Positions 1 through 7,991 of a stretch of DNA of 64,000 bases are shown here, piece by piece. The stretch covers positions 1,736,001-1,800,000 of the forward strand of contig NC_007650.1 of the NCBI RefSeq assembly GCF_000012365.1, given 5' to 3'. A program made the translations under genes and the position numbers. The notes beneath the pieces are model-generated. The model saw only the letters and a list, made by a program, of their open reading frames with translations. It made no database searches and was not told the DNA's origin. This stretch comes from Burkholderia thailandensis E264. Lineage in GTDB: Bacteria; Pseudomonadota; Gammaproteobacteria; Burkholderiales; Burkholderiaceae. Within the stretch, counting starts at the first letter, position 1. Every line of letters begins with the position of its first letter.

Positions 1-1
1 C

Positions 2-55
2 GGCGCGCCCGAGCTCGCACGAACCGCAGCGAAAGGCGCGCCGAAAAAACGCTAG
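2..55 (+). CDS. C-terminal tail of an upstream gene (partial, tentative)
   Basis: An open frame enters from the left edge and stops at a TAG at 53-55. It gives about 17 residues that are alanine- and lysine-rich and end in KKR. Only the tail is visible, so no function can be given. The same-strand binding-protein gene begins 124 bases later. The gene could be an upstream member of the same sulfur-assimilation cluster, but that is a guess. Confidence 0.3.
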   Translation, partial: GAPELARTAAKGAPKKR

Positions 56-178
56 ACGCAAGCGCGTCATATCGATATCGGCAATGCTTGGTTCGCGCGG
101 GCGCTCGCCCGTGCGACGATTTCCCGACTCGGGCGGCCTGCGCGCCGCCCACTTCGTTCAACGTCGTGGAGATTGCCG

Positions 179-1165
179 ATGATTCGCGTTGCCCGCTGGA
201 TACCCCGAACCGTCGCCGTCGCGCTCGCGTCGTCGCTCGTCGCCGCCGCTGCGTTCGCGCAGGATAGCGCGGGCGACAAGGTGCTGCGCGTCGGCTATCA
301 GAAAGCGGGGCTGCTCGCCGTCGTCAAGGCGCAGGGCGCGCTCGAAACGCGCGTGAAGCCGCTCGGCTACACGGTCAAATGGTTCGAGTTCCCGGCCGGC
401 CCGCAACTGCTCGAAGCGCTGAACGCGAACAGCATCGATATCGGCTATACGGGCGCGCCGCCTGCGGTGTTCGCGCAGGCGAGCGGCGTGCGCTTCGTCT
501 ATGTCGGCGCGGAGCCGCCGTCGCCGCACAACGAGGCCATCGTCGTGAAAGCCGATTCGCCGCTCAAGGCCGTCGCCGATTTGCGGGGCAAGAAAGTCGC
601 GCTGCAGAAAGGCTCGAGCGCGAACTATCTGTTGCTCGAGGCGCTGCGCAAGGCCGGCGTGCGTTACGACGAGATCCGTCCGGTCTACCTGCCGCCCGCC
701 GACGCGCGCGCCGCATTCGAGCGCGGCGCCGTCGACGCGTGGGTCGTCTGGGATCCGTACTACGCGGCCGCGCAGCAGGCGCTGAAGGCGCGCACGCTCG
801 CCGACTATGCCGGCCTTCCCGCCGCACACAACTTCTACGAAGCGACGCGCGATTTTGCGACCCGTCATCCGGACGTCGTCGGCGCGGTATTGCAGCAGTT
901 GCGCGAGACAGGCCAGTGGGTCAACGCGCATCCCGCCGAAACCGCCGCGCTGATCGCGCCGAAGGTCGGTCTCGACCGGGCGCTCGTCGAAACCTGGGTC
1001 AAGCGCGTGCCGTACGGCACGACACCGCTCGACGCCAGGATCGTCGCGTCGCAGCAGGGCGTCGCCGACGCGTTTCACGCGGCGAAGCTGATCCCGCGGA
1101 AGCTCAACGTCGCCGACAACGTCTGGGCCGACCGGAACGCCGCCGCCGCGCTCGCCGCAAAGTAG
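179..1165 (+). CDS. Aliphatic sulfonate/nitrate-type ABC transporter substrate-binding protein
   Basis: Periplasmic solute-binding protein of the SsuA/NMT1-like family, 328 aa. It would capture an alkanesulfonate-type ligand and hand it to an ABC permease. A Sec signal peptide with a basic start (IRVARW), a hydrophobic Ala/Val core and an AFAQD cleavage region covers about residues 1-27. The mature part shows the family's features: VGYQKAG near the start, the D-I-G-YTGAPPAVFAQ segment around residue 90, and the LRGKKVALQKGSSANY segment typical of SsuA. The start is taken at ATG 179 because GGAG lies 7 bases before it; a TTG two codons earlier is the alternative. No permease or ATPase gene follows, so partners must lie upstream or elsewhere. 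The exact ligand cannot be read from the sequence. Confidence 0.88.
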   Translation: MIRVARWIPRTVAVALASSLVAAAAFAQDSAGDKVLRVGYQKAGLLAVVKAQGALETRVKPLGYTVKWFEFPAGPQLLEALNANSIDIGYTGAPPAVFAQASGVRFVYVGAEPPSPHNEAIVVKADSPLKAVADLRGKKVALQKGSSANYLLLEALRKAGVRYDEIRPVYLPPADARAAFERGAVDAWVVWDPYYAAAQQALKARTLADYAGLPAAHNFYEATRDFATRHPDVVGAVLQQLRETGQWVNAHPAETAALIAPKVGLDRALVETWVKRVPYGTTPLDARIVASQQGVADAFHAAKLIPRKLNVADNVWADRNAAAALAAK

Positions 1166-1324
1166 GCGCGGCACGACGCCCGCGGCCCGGTTAGAAGGGT
1201 TCGTCTGTCCCCGATAACGCGTTCTTGCCGATAATGAACGGCCGCGCGGACGCCGTGCGTCGCCCGCGACGCCACGCCGCCCGCGCCCGATCACGCGCCG
1301 CGCGCGAGGAGGAGACGCCCGCCC

Positions 1325-1981
1325 ATGTTGTCCCATCTGCCCCCGCGCGTGCGCGGTCTCTGGCTCGCGGCCGCGCTCGCCGCGCTGCTCTACGGCTTGT
1401 CGCTCGGCCACGCGCCCTATCCCGGCCAGCCGGCCGCCAAGGCGGCGCTCGGCGCCCTGCTGCTCGCCGCGGCACTGCGGCATCCGCCCACGCGCGAGCG
1501 CGTGTGGCTCGGCGCGGCGCTCGCCGCATCGGCGCTCGGCGACGTGCTCCTCGCGCTTGCCTCATGGCCGCCGTCGTTCATCGCCGGCCTCGGCGCGTTC
1601 CTGCTCGCCCATCTCGCCTATTGCGCGCTGTTCGCCCCGTGGCGTGCCGCGCCGCGCGGCGCGCGCGCGGTCGCGCTCGCCGCGCTGTGGATCGCCGCTC
1701 CCGCGCTCTACGCGGCGTTCTTTCCCCATCTCGCCGCGCTCGCAGCGCCCGTCGCCGTCTATGTCGCCGTGCTCGCCGTGATGGCGAGCCTCGCGCTCTG
1801 CGCGCACACACCAGGGCCGCAGATCGCGGCCGGCGCGCTCGTGTTCGTCGCGTCCGATGCGCTGATCGGCATCGATCGTTTTCTCGGCGCGTTCGCCGGC
1901 GTCGATTATTTCATCTGGTTTCTTTATGCGATCGCGCAATTGACCATTGCGTTCGGCGTGCTGCAACGCAAATCGAAATAA
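1325..1981 (+). CDS. Lysoplasmalogenase family membrane protein (YhhN/TMEM86)
   Basis: Integral inner-membrane protein of 218 aa, almost entirely hydrophobic, with about seven to eight predicted transmembrane helices. Conserved YhhN features are visible: PxKxxLGALLLAAAL-like text after the first helix, a LGAALAASALGDVLLAL segment with the acidic residue characteristic of the family, and a GALVFVASDALIGIDRF segment near the C-terminus. TMEM86 members cleave the vinyl-ether bond of lysoplasmalogens. The role of bacterial YhhN proteins is less clear, so the enzymatic name comes from the family only. A GGAG-rich purine stretch (GAGGAGGAG) lies just upstream of the ATG. It stands alone between the binding-protein gene and the monooxygenase operon. 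Confidence 0.8.
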   Translation: MLSHLPPRVRGLWLAAALAALLYGLSLGHAPYPGQPAAKAALGALLLAAALRHPPTRERVWLGAALAASALGDVLLALASWPPSFIAGLGAFLLAHLAYCALFAPWRAAPRGARAVALAALWIAAPALYAAFFPHLAALAAPVAVYVAVLAVMASLALCAHTPGPQIAAGALVFVASDALIGIDRFLGAFAGVDYFIWFLYAIAQLTIAFGVLQRKSK

Positions 1982-2141
1982 TCGAAATCGCGCCGTCATC
2001 CTCCAACTGCTGACGATGACGGCGAATTTTGCGACGCACCATTCCAATTCCGTCTCCCACCGCGCTTTGCGCCCCACTGCCCCGTCCGGCGGGCGTCGGC
2101 ATCCGTTGAATCCCGCGCTTAGAGGGCTATGTCTACCCGGC

Positions 2142-2188
2142 TTGCGGTTTTGGCTTTCACGAACTATGGTTACATCCATCAATGTAAC
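2142..2188 (+). promoter_or_regulatory. Predicted promoter and palindromic operator of the monooxygenase operon
   Basis: A sigma70-like pair, TTGCGG (2142-2147) and TATGGT (2165-2170) with a 17-base spacer, precedes the operon. A perfect inverted repeat GTTACAT-N6-ATGTAAC (2169-2188) overlaps the -10 box and the start region, 32 bases before the first ATG. Its form suits a dimeric repressor such as a TetR or GntR protein. No regulator gene is adjacent, so the binding protein is unknown. Confidence 0.5.
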
Positions 2189-2220
2189 AGTAAAAAATGA
2201 GCCTAAATGGAGACGCTCGG

Positions 2221-3810
2221 ATGAACGCGCGCAACATGTCTTTCGGTCCGCTCGACAGCACAAACCGGGAAGAAACTCTTGATATCGCCATCATCGGCAC
2301 GGGCTTTTCCGGGCTCGGCATGGCGATTCGCCTCCGGCAAACCGGCAACCAGGACTTCGCGGTGTTCGAAAAGGCCAACTCGGTCGGCGGCACCTGGCGC
2401 GACAACCACTACCCCGGTTGCGCGTGCGACGTCCAGTCGCATGTCTATTCGTTCTCGTTCGCGCCGAATCCGCGCTGGACGCGCATGTTCGCGCCGCAGC
2501 CGGAAATCCGCGCGTACATGGAAGACTGCGTGCAGCGCTTCAACGTCGGCTCGCATCTGCGCTTCAATCATGAGCTCGTCAACGCGACCTACGACGAAAC
2601 CGCGCACCGCTGGCGCCTGACGTTCGCGAACGGCAAGCGCGTGTGCGCACGCGTGCTCGTGTCCGGCATGGGCGGCCTGTCGCGCGCCGCGTATCCGAAC
2701 ATCCCCGGCATCGAGACGTTCAAGGGCGAAGCGTTCCACTCACAGCACTGGAATCACGATTATTCGCTCGAAGGCAAGCGCGTCGCCGTGATCGGCACGG
2801 GCGCGAGCGCGATCCAGTTCGTCCCGCAAATTGCGCCGCGCGTCGCGAACCTCGCGCTGTTCCAGCGCACGCCGCCGTGGATCATGCCGAAGCCGGACCG
2901 CCCGGTCCGCGGCATCGAGCAATGGCTGTTCCGCAACCTGCCGTTCACGCAGAAGCTGATGCGCGCGGGCCTGTACTGGATGCTCGAATCGCGCGTGCTC
3001 GGGTTCGCCGTGCATCCTTCGACGATGAAGCTCGTGCAGAAGCTCGCGCTGCGCCATATCGACAGGCAGATCTCCGAGCCGGAGCTGCGCGCCGCGGTAA
3101 CGCCCGACTACACGATCGGCTGCAAGCGGATCCTGATGTCGAACGACTACTACCCGGCGCTCACGCGCAAGAACGTCGACGTGATCACAACCGGCATCGA
3201 GCGGATCGAGGAAGACGCCGTCGTCACGACGGACGGCAAACGCCATGAAGTCGATTGCCTGATCTACGGCACGGGCTTCCAGATCAACAACCCGTTCCCG
3301 CGCGGCACGATCGTCGGCCGCGGCGGCGTCGACGTGGTCGACGCATGGCGCGACGGCCTGCACGCGTACCTCGGCGCGACGGTGCCCGGCTATCCGAACT
3401 GGTTCATCCTGATGGGACCGAACACGGGCCTCGGCCACAACTCGATGGTGTACATGATCGAATCGCAGATCGAATACGTGCTCGGCGCGCTGAAGGCGAT
3501 GCGTACGGAGCGTGCCGAGGCGATCGAAGTGCGACCGCTCGTCGAGCTCGAATACAACAATCGCATCCAGAACAAGCTCAAGGGCACGGTCTGGTCGACG
3601 GGCGGCTGCAGCAGCTGGTATCTCGATCCGCGCACCGGCAAGAACACGACGCTGTGGCCGACCTTCACGTGGCGCTTCCGGCAGGAAACCGCTTTCTTCT
3701 CGATGGCCGACTACCACGTGTACTACGCGAATCCGCGTCAGAACGCACAGGCGGTGCCGGCGCTGCCGAACGCCGCCGCCGCGACGGCAGCCGCCGAGAC
3801 GACCGCCTGA
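2221..3810 (+). CDS. Flavin-containing Baeyer-Villiger-type monooxygenase
   Basis: FAD- and NADPH-dependent monooxygenase, 529 aa. It inserts one oxygen atom into a ketone, aldehyde or sulfur substrate. The FAD Rossmann motif GTGFSGLG is at residues 26-33 and the NADPH motif GTGASAIQ near residue 194. The Baeyer-Villiger fingerprint FxGxxxHxxxW (FKGEAFHSQHW) lies between them near residue 170. ATG 2221 is preferred over ATG 2197 because GGAG sits 8 bases before it. It is the first gene of a four-gene operon with an SDR, a PF10118 hydrolase and an alpha/beta hydrolase. That set recalls the mycobacterial mymA operon, in which a similar monooxygenase works with SDR and lipase-like enzymes on fatty acyl chains. 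The substrate here is not known. Confidence 0.88.
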   Translation: MNARNMSFGPLDSTNREETLDIAIIGTGFSGLGMAIRLRQTGNQDFAVFEKANSVGGTWRDNHYPGCACDVQSHVYSFSFAPNPRWTRMFAPQPEIRAYMEDCVQRFNVGSHLRFNHELVNATYDETAHRWRLTFANGKRVCARVLVSGMGGLSRAAYPNIPGIETFKGEAFHSQHWNHDYSLEGKRVAVIGTGASAIQFVPQIAPRVANLALFQRTPPWIMPKPDRPVRGIEQWLFRNLPFTQKLMRAGLYWMLESRVLGFAVHPSTMKLVQKLALRHIDRQISEPELRAAVTPDYTIGCKRILMSNDYYPALTRKNVDVITTGIERIEEDAVVTTDGKRHEVDCLIYGTGFQINNPFPRGTIVGRGGVDVVDAWRDGLHAYLGATVPGYPNWFILMGPNTGLGHNSMVYMIESQIEYVLGALKAMRTERAEAIEVRPLVELEYNNRIQNKLKGTVWSTGGCSSWYLDPRTGKNTTLWPTFTWRFRQETAFFSMADYHVYYANPRQNAQAVPALPNAAAATAAAETTA

Positions 3811-3837
3811 GCCCCGAACCCACACGAGCCCACGACA

Positions 3838-4785
3838 ATGAAATCCTTCTCCAACAAAGTCGCTGCAATCACGGGCGCCGGCTCGGGCATGGGCCGCTCG
3901 CTCGCGGTGCAGCTCGCGCAACAGCATTGCCACGTCGCACTCGCGGACAAGAACGCGGTCGGCCTCGCCGAGACCGAGCGGATCGTGCGCGCGCTCGCGC
4001 CGTCGGTGCGCGTGACGACCTGCGTGCTCGACGTCGGCGACCGCGCCGCGATGCACGCATGGGCGGACGAAACGGCCGCCGCGCACGGTCGCGTGAACCT
4101 CGTGTTCAACAACGCGGGCGTCGCGCTGTCGAGCACGATCGACGGCATGGAATACAGCGATCTCGAGTGGATCGTGAACATCAACTTCTGGGGCGTCGTT
4201 CACGGCACGAAGGCGTTCCTGCCGTACCTGAAGGCCTCGGGCGACGGGCACATCGTCAACACGTCGAGCATCTTCGGGATCTTCGCGCAGCCGGGCATGA
4301 GCGGCTACAACGCGACGAAGTACGCGGTGCGCGGCTTCACCGAATCGCTGCGCCAGGAACTCGACATGATGAAGTGCGGCGTGTCGGCGACCTGCGTGCA
4401 TCCGGGCGGCATCCGCACGAACATCGCGCAATCGGCGCGGCTCGCGCAGAACATGGTCGGCTTCATGGTGGAGAGCGAGCAGCAGGGCAAGGCCGATTTC
4501 GAGAAGTTCTTCATCACGACGGCCGACGAAGCGGCGCGCGTGATCCTGCACGGCGTGCGCAAGAACAAGCGCCGCGTGCTGATCGGGCGCGACGCGCGCG
4601 GCGCCGACTGGCTCGCGCGCACGCTGCCCGCCGCATATCAGCCGCTCGTCGTGCTCGCGACGAAGCTTCAGGGCGCGCGGGCGCGCCGTCGCGCAGGCCA
4701 TGCGTCGCCCGGCGCCGCACCGGCCGCGGCGACGCCCGCGCACGCGACGTACAACAACGCTGGCAATCAGGGAGAGCCGTCATGA
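3838..4785 (+). CDS. Short-chain dehydrogenase/reductase of the monooxygenase operon
   Basis: NAD(P)-dependent oxidoreductase of the classical SDR superfamily, 315 aa. It has the cofactor motif TGAGSGMG at residues 12-19, NNAG near residue 91, a catalytic Ser in the NTSSIFG segment and the catalytic pair Tyr157/Lys161 (YNATK). The C-terminus extends about 50 residues beyond the usual 250, with a basic (RARRRAGH) and Ala/Pro-rich tail. Its ATG follows the monooxygenase stop by 27 bases and its stop overlaps the next start (ATGA), so translational coupling is likely. It probably interconverts an alcohol and a carbonyl on the same substrate as the monooxygenase. Confidence 0.88.
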   Translation: MKSFSNKVAAITGAGSGMGRSLAVQLAQQHCHVALADKNAVGLAETERIVRALAPSVRVTTCVLDVGDRAAMHAWADETAAAHGRVNLVFNNAGVALSSTIDGMEYSDLEWIVNINFWGVVHGTKAFLPYLKASGDGHIVNTSSIFGIFAQPGMSGYNATKYAVRGFTESLRQELDMMKCGVSATCVHPGGIRTNIAQSARLAQNMVGFMVESEQQGKADFEKFFITTADEAARVILHGVRKNKRRVLIGRDARGADWLARTLPAAYQPLVVLATKLQGARARRRAGHASPGAAPAAATPAHATYNNAGNQGEPS

Positions 4786-5696
4786 CGACACCGCATATGA
4801 TGCCCGTGCGGCGCGACATCCGCTTCGCGCTGCCGCCCGATCGCGCGCACGACTGGCATGTGCAGGGCGCGCCCGTCACGCACTTCATGAACGCGCTGTC
4901 GCTGCTGTTCCCGGCGGGCGAGCGCTTCTTCATGGATTCGGTGCGCAACTACCGCGATCAGATTCACGATCCCGAGCTGAAGAAGCAGGTCGCGGGCTTC
5001 ATCGGCCAGGAAGCGATGCATACGCGCGAGCACATCGAGTACAACGACCTGCTGCAGTCGGCGGGCCTGCCCGCGCACAAGCTCGACAAACGGCTGTGGG
5101 CGCTGCTCGGCTGGGGCAAGAAGGTGCTGCCGCATTCGATGCAGCTCGCGATCACGATCGCGCTCGAGCATTACACCGCGATCCTCGCGAACCAGCTGCT
5201 GTCGGGCTACGAGCACCGGATCGACGGCTCGGTCGAAGGCTACAAGCAGATGTGGATGTGGCACGCGATGGAAGAGACCGAGCACAAGGCGGTATCGTAC
5301 GACGTGTGGAACGCCGTGATGAAGCCGGGTGTGAAGACCTATCTGCTGCGCACCGGCACGATGCTCGCGACGACGCTGATCTTCTGGACCGTCGTGTTCG
5401 ATTTCCACATGCGCCTGATGTTCGCGCACCGGATGCGCCACGGCAAGCTGAAGGGGATGTGGCGGCTCGTCAAGTATCTGTATAGCCCGAAGAACGGCGT
5501 ATTCCCGAGCATCGCGCTCGAATGGCTCGACTATTTCCGGCCGGGCTTCCATCCGTGGGACCACGACAATCGCGTGTATCTGCAGGGCCTCGACGCGCTG
5601 CTCGCGAACATCGACGCCGCGAACGAGCGCTACGCCGACCAGGCCGCGCCGCGCCGCGTGCCGCTGCATTCGCCGCCCGAGCATCAGCACGCATAA
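4782..5696 (+). CDS. Metal-dependent hydrolase, PF10118 family
   Basis: 304-aa cytosolic protein of the predicted metal-dependent hydrolase family (PF10118). Helical segments carry paired Glu/His residues like those of diiron-type sites: GQEAMHTREHIEYND around residues 68-83, ALEHYTAILANQ near residue 130, and WHAMEETEHKAVSYD near residue 165. A moderately hydrophobic segment near residues 190-215 could associate with the membrane. The start ATG 4782 overlaps the SDR stop by four bases and has GGGAGAG upstream. The family has no settled biochemical activity. Its place between the SDR and an alpha/beta hydrolase suggests a step in lipid or ketone modification. Confidence 0.8.
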   Translation: MTTPHMMPVRRDIRFALPPDRAHDWHVQGAPVTHFMNALSLLFPAGERFFMDSVRNYRDQIHDPELKKQVAGFIGQEAMHTREHIEYNDLLQSAGLPAHKLDKRLWALLGWGKKVLPHSMQLAITIALEHYTAILANQLLSGYEHRIDGSVEGYKQMWMWHAMEETEHKAVSYDVWNAVMKPGVKTYLLRTGTMLATTLIFWTVVFDFHMRLMFAHRMRHGKLKGMWRLVKYLYSPKNGVFPSIALEWLDYFRPGFHPWDHDNRVYLQGLDALLANIDAANERYADQAAPRRVPLHSPPEHQHA

Positions 5697-5707
5697 GCGA
5701 TCGAACG

Positions 5708-6658
5708 ATGGCGACCGTCCGCGACACGCTGACGGTCCGCTCGGGCGACGTGCGTCTCGCCGTCTACCTGAGCGGGCCGCGCAATGCGCCGCCCGTGATC
5801 CTCGTGCACGGCTATCCCGATTCGGCGCGCGTATGGGAGCGCGTGCGCGAGCACCTCGACAAGCGATTTCGCGTGATCGCTTACGACGTGCGCGGCGCGG
5901 GCGCGTCCGATGCCCCGAAGCGGCGCGCCGACTACAAGCTGCCCGTGCTCGCGCAGGACCTGCTCGCCGTCGCCGACGCGACGTGCGGCGACCGGCCGTT
6001 TCACCTCGTCGGCCACGACTGGGGATCGATTCAATGCTGGGAAGCGGCGACCGATCCGGCGATCGAGGGCCGCCTTGCATCGTACACATCGATTTCCGGA
6101 CCGTGCCTCGATCACGTGTTTCGCGCGCCTCTCAACCTGAAGCAGACGCTGAGGTCGTGGTACGTCGCGTTCTTCCACCTGCCGCTCGTGCCCGAGCTCG
6201 TGTGGCGGCTGGGCGGTGCGAAGCTGTGGCCGCTGTGGCTGCGCAAGACCGAGCGCATCGTCGTCGCCCCCGATCCGGATCAATTGCGCAACGGCCTGAA
6301 CGGCCTCGAGCTCTACCGCGCGAATTTCATCGAGCGCGCCCGCCGGCCGCGCGAGCGCTATGCGCAGGCGCCGGTGCAGATCATCGTGCCCCGCTACGAC
6401 CGGTACGTGACGCCCGCCCTCACCCGTGGCCTCGATCGCTGGCTCGGCGCGCATCGACGCGACGAAATCGCCGCGTCGCACTGGACGGTGATCCGCGACG
6501 CGGCGCTGATCGCCGCGCGGATCGGCCGGTTCGCGACCGCACACGAGCCGAGGCGGCAGGCGATCGCGGCCGGCGCGAAATCCGGCGGCCAGCAACGGAC
6601 GGGACAGCGCGCGAATCAGCGAGCATCGGGCGGCAAGCGTCTGAAAAGCGTTTCATAG
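5708..6658 (+). CDS. Alpha/beta hydrolase, epoxide-hydrolase/dehalogenase-like
   Basis: 316-aa alpha/beta hydrolase. HGYPDSARVW near residues 36-45 supplies the oxyanion-hole region. The nucleophile elbow reads G-H-D-W-G near residue 104, so the nucleophile is Asp as in epoxide hydrolases and haloalkane dehalogenases, not Ser. A His near ASHWTVI is the likely base. The last 40 residues are Gly/Gln/Arg-rich and probably disordered. It starts 11 bases after the PF10118 gene and closes the operon. A lactone or ester formed by the upstream monooxygenase would be a natural substrate class, but an Asp nucleophile fits epoxides better, and the sequence does not decide. Confidence 0.82.
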   Translation: MATVRDTLTVRSGDVRLAVYLSGPRNAPPVILVHGYPDSARVWERVREHLDKRFRVIAYDVRGAGASDAPKRRADYKLPVLAQDLLAVADATCGDRPFHLVGHDWGSIQCWEAATDPAIEGRLASYTSISGPCLDHVFRAPLNLKQTLRSWYVAFFHLPLVPELVWRLGGAKLWPLWLRKTERIVVAPDPDQLRNGLNGLELYRANFIERARRPRERYAQAPVQIIVPRYDRYVTPALTRGLDRWLGAHRRDEIAASHWTVIRDAALIAARIGRFATAHEPRRQAIAAGAKSGGQQRTGQRANQRASGGKRLKSVS

Positions 6659-6770
6659 CCACGCGCGCGCCTATCCCGATCGAACTTCGCGCCGCCCGGC
6701 AAGGTCGCCTTCAGCATTTTCGCGACGACACGGATTCGGCCCGATGCGCGGCTCCGCCGGCCTCGCGCAC

Positions 6771-6826
6771 CGAACCACCGAACCACCGAACCACCGAACC
6801 ACCGAATCGCCGAACCACCGGACCGC
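6771..6826. repeat. 8-bp tandem repeat, seven units
   Basis: Seven consecutive 8-base units. Units 1-4 and 6 are exact CGAACCAC; units 5 and 7 are variants (CGAATCGC, CGGACCGC). The array lies in the 264-base gap between two convergent genes. It is a simple-sequence repeat that could vary in copy number between strains. No open frame or hairpin explains it. Confidence 0.85.
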
Positions 6827-6922
6827 CGATCGAAGCAGGGGCGACGCCGGTCGGGCGCTCCGCCGAGCGCATTCGAGTTGCGACCGATGCACGTCGCGCG
6901 TCCGCGCCCTTCCCGTTCACTG

Positions 6923-7840
6923 CTATTCGAGCGATTGCACGCCGTGCGACACCAGCCGATCGCGCAGGTAGTCGACGAACGCCCGAACCTTCGGTGACGC
7001 CACCCGTCCGCGCGGAAACAGCGCGTTGAAGTCCTGCGCCGGCCCGCTCCAGTCGCTCAATACCCGCCGCACCCGGCCGGCCTCGTGGTCCGCCGCCATG
7101 CTCTGATGCATCGCGAGCGTCAGTCCTTCGCCCGCGCATAGCGCATCGTGGATCAGCGCCGGATCGCTCGCGACGATCACCGGGTCCAGCGCGAAATACT
7201 GCGCACGTCCGCCCGGCTTGCGCAGCGGCCATGCATAGCCAACCGCGCGGCGCGCCTGATGCAAAGTCAGCGCGCGATGCGCGCCGAGCTCGCCGGGATG
7301 CTCGGGAACGCCATGCCGCATCAGGTACGACGGGCTCGCGTAGACACCGGTTGCGAAGCTGCCCAGCCGCCGCGCGACCAGATCCGAATCGGCAAGCACG
7401 CCCAGGCGCAGCGCGATGTCGATTTCGTCCGCGACCAGATCGAGCGGCACGTGCGACGCGAGGATTTCCAATCGCACGTCCGGATACGCCTGGCGAAAAC
7501 CGGCCAGCAGCGGCGCGATCCATGTCGTGCCGAACGAGTACGGCAGCGTTACCCGCAGCCAGCCGCGCGGACCGCTCTGCAACTGGCTTACCGCTGCATG
7601 CGCTTCGTCGAGCTGCGCAGCCATGTTCCGGCAGTGCGAGTAGTACAGGCTGCCCGCTTCGGTCAACCCCAGGCGGCGGGTCGTCCGGTGCAGGAGCTGC
7701 ACGCCCAGTTGCGCCTCGAGCGTCATCACGCGCCGGCTCACCGTCGTCTTCGGCATGCGCAACAGCCGCGCCGCGGCGGTAAAGCTGCCGGCCTGCACGA
7801 CGCGCACGAAGATCAATGTGTCGTTCGGATCAGCCGCCAT
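6923..7840 (-). CDS. LysR-family transcriptional regulator
   Basis: 305-aa LysR-type DNA-binding regulator. The N-terminal winged helix-turn-helix (FVRVVQAGSFTAAARLLRM, then TTVSRRVMTLE) spans about residues 10-50. A periplasmic-binding-like effector domain follows. ATG 7840 is chosen because GGAG lies about 6 bases before it; upstream in-frame starts would add residues outside the family alignment. It is divergent from the amidase gene, with 151 bases between the starts. The usual expectation is that it binds there and controls the amidase in response to a small-molecule effector, which cannot be identified from sequence. Confidence 0.9.
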   Translation of the reverse strand: MAADPNDTLIFVRVVQAGSFTAAARLLRMPKTTVSRRVMTLEAQLGVQLLHRTTRRLGLTEAGSLYYSHCRNMAAQLDEAHAAVSQLQSGPRGWLRVTLPYSFGTTWIAPLLAGFRQAYPDVRLEILASHVPLDLVADEIDIALRLGVLADSDLVARRLGSFATGVYASPSYLMRHGVPEHPGELGAHRALTLHQARRAVGYAWPLRKPGGRAQYFALDPVIVASDPALIHDALCAGEGLTLAMHQSMAADHEAGRVRRVLSDWSGPAQDFNALFPRGRVASPKVRAFVDYLRDRLVSHGVQSLE

Positions 7841-7991
7841 ATCGGGCTCCACGTGGTTGGACCGGCGCCATTGTCCCATTGATGGGTCAATCGAACCCAT
7901 ATTTGCAGGCTAATCGGCTCCGCTTGCCGCCCGTAACATAGCCTCGCGCTTTCAGAAGCGACATACGGACATGGACACTGAGGCCCCCATC

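Noticed and set aside
2740..4743. 667-codon minus-strand frame spanning two genes
   Set aside because: It covers the monooxygenase and SDR genes antisense, has no ribosome site, and has a composition typical of shadow frames.
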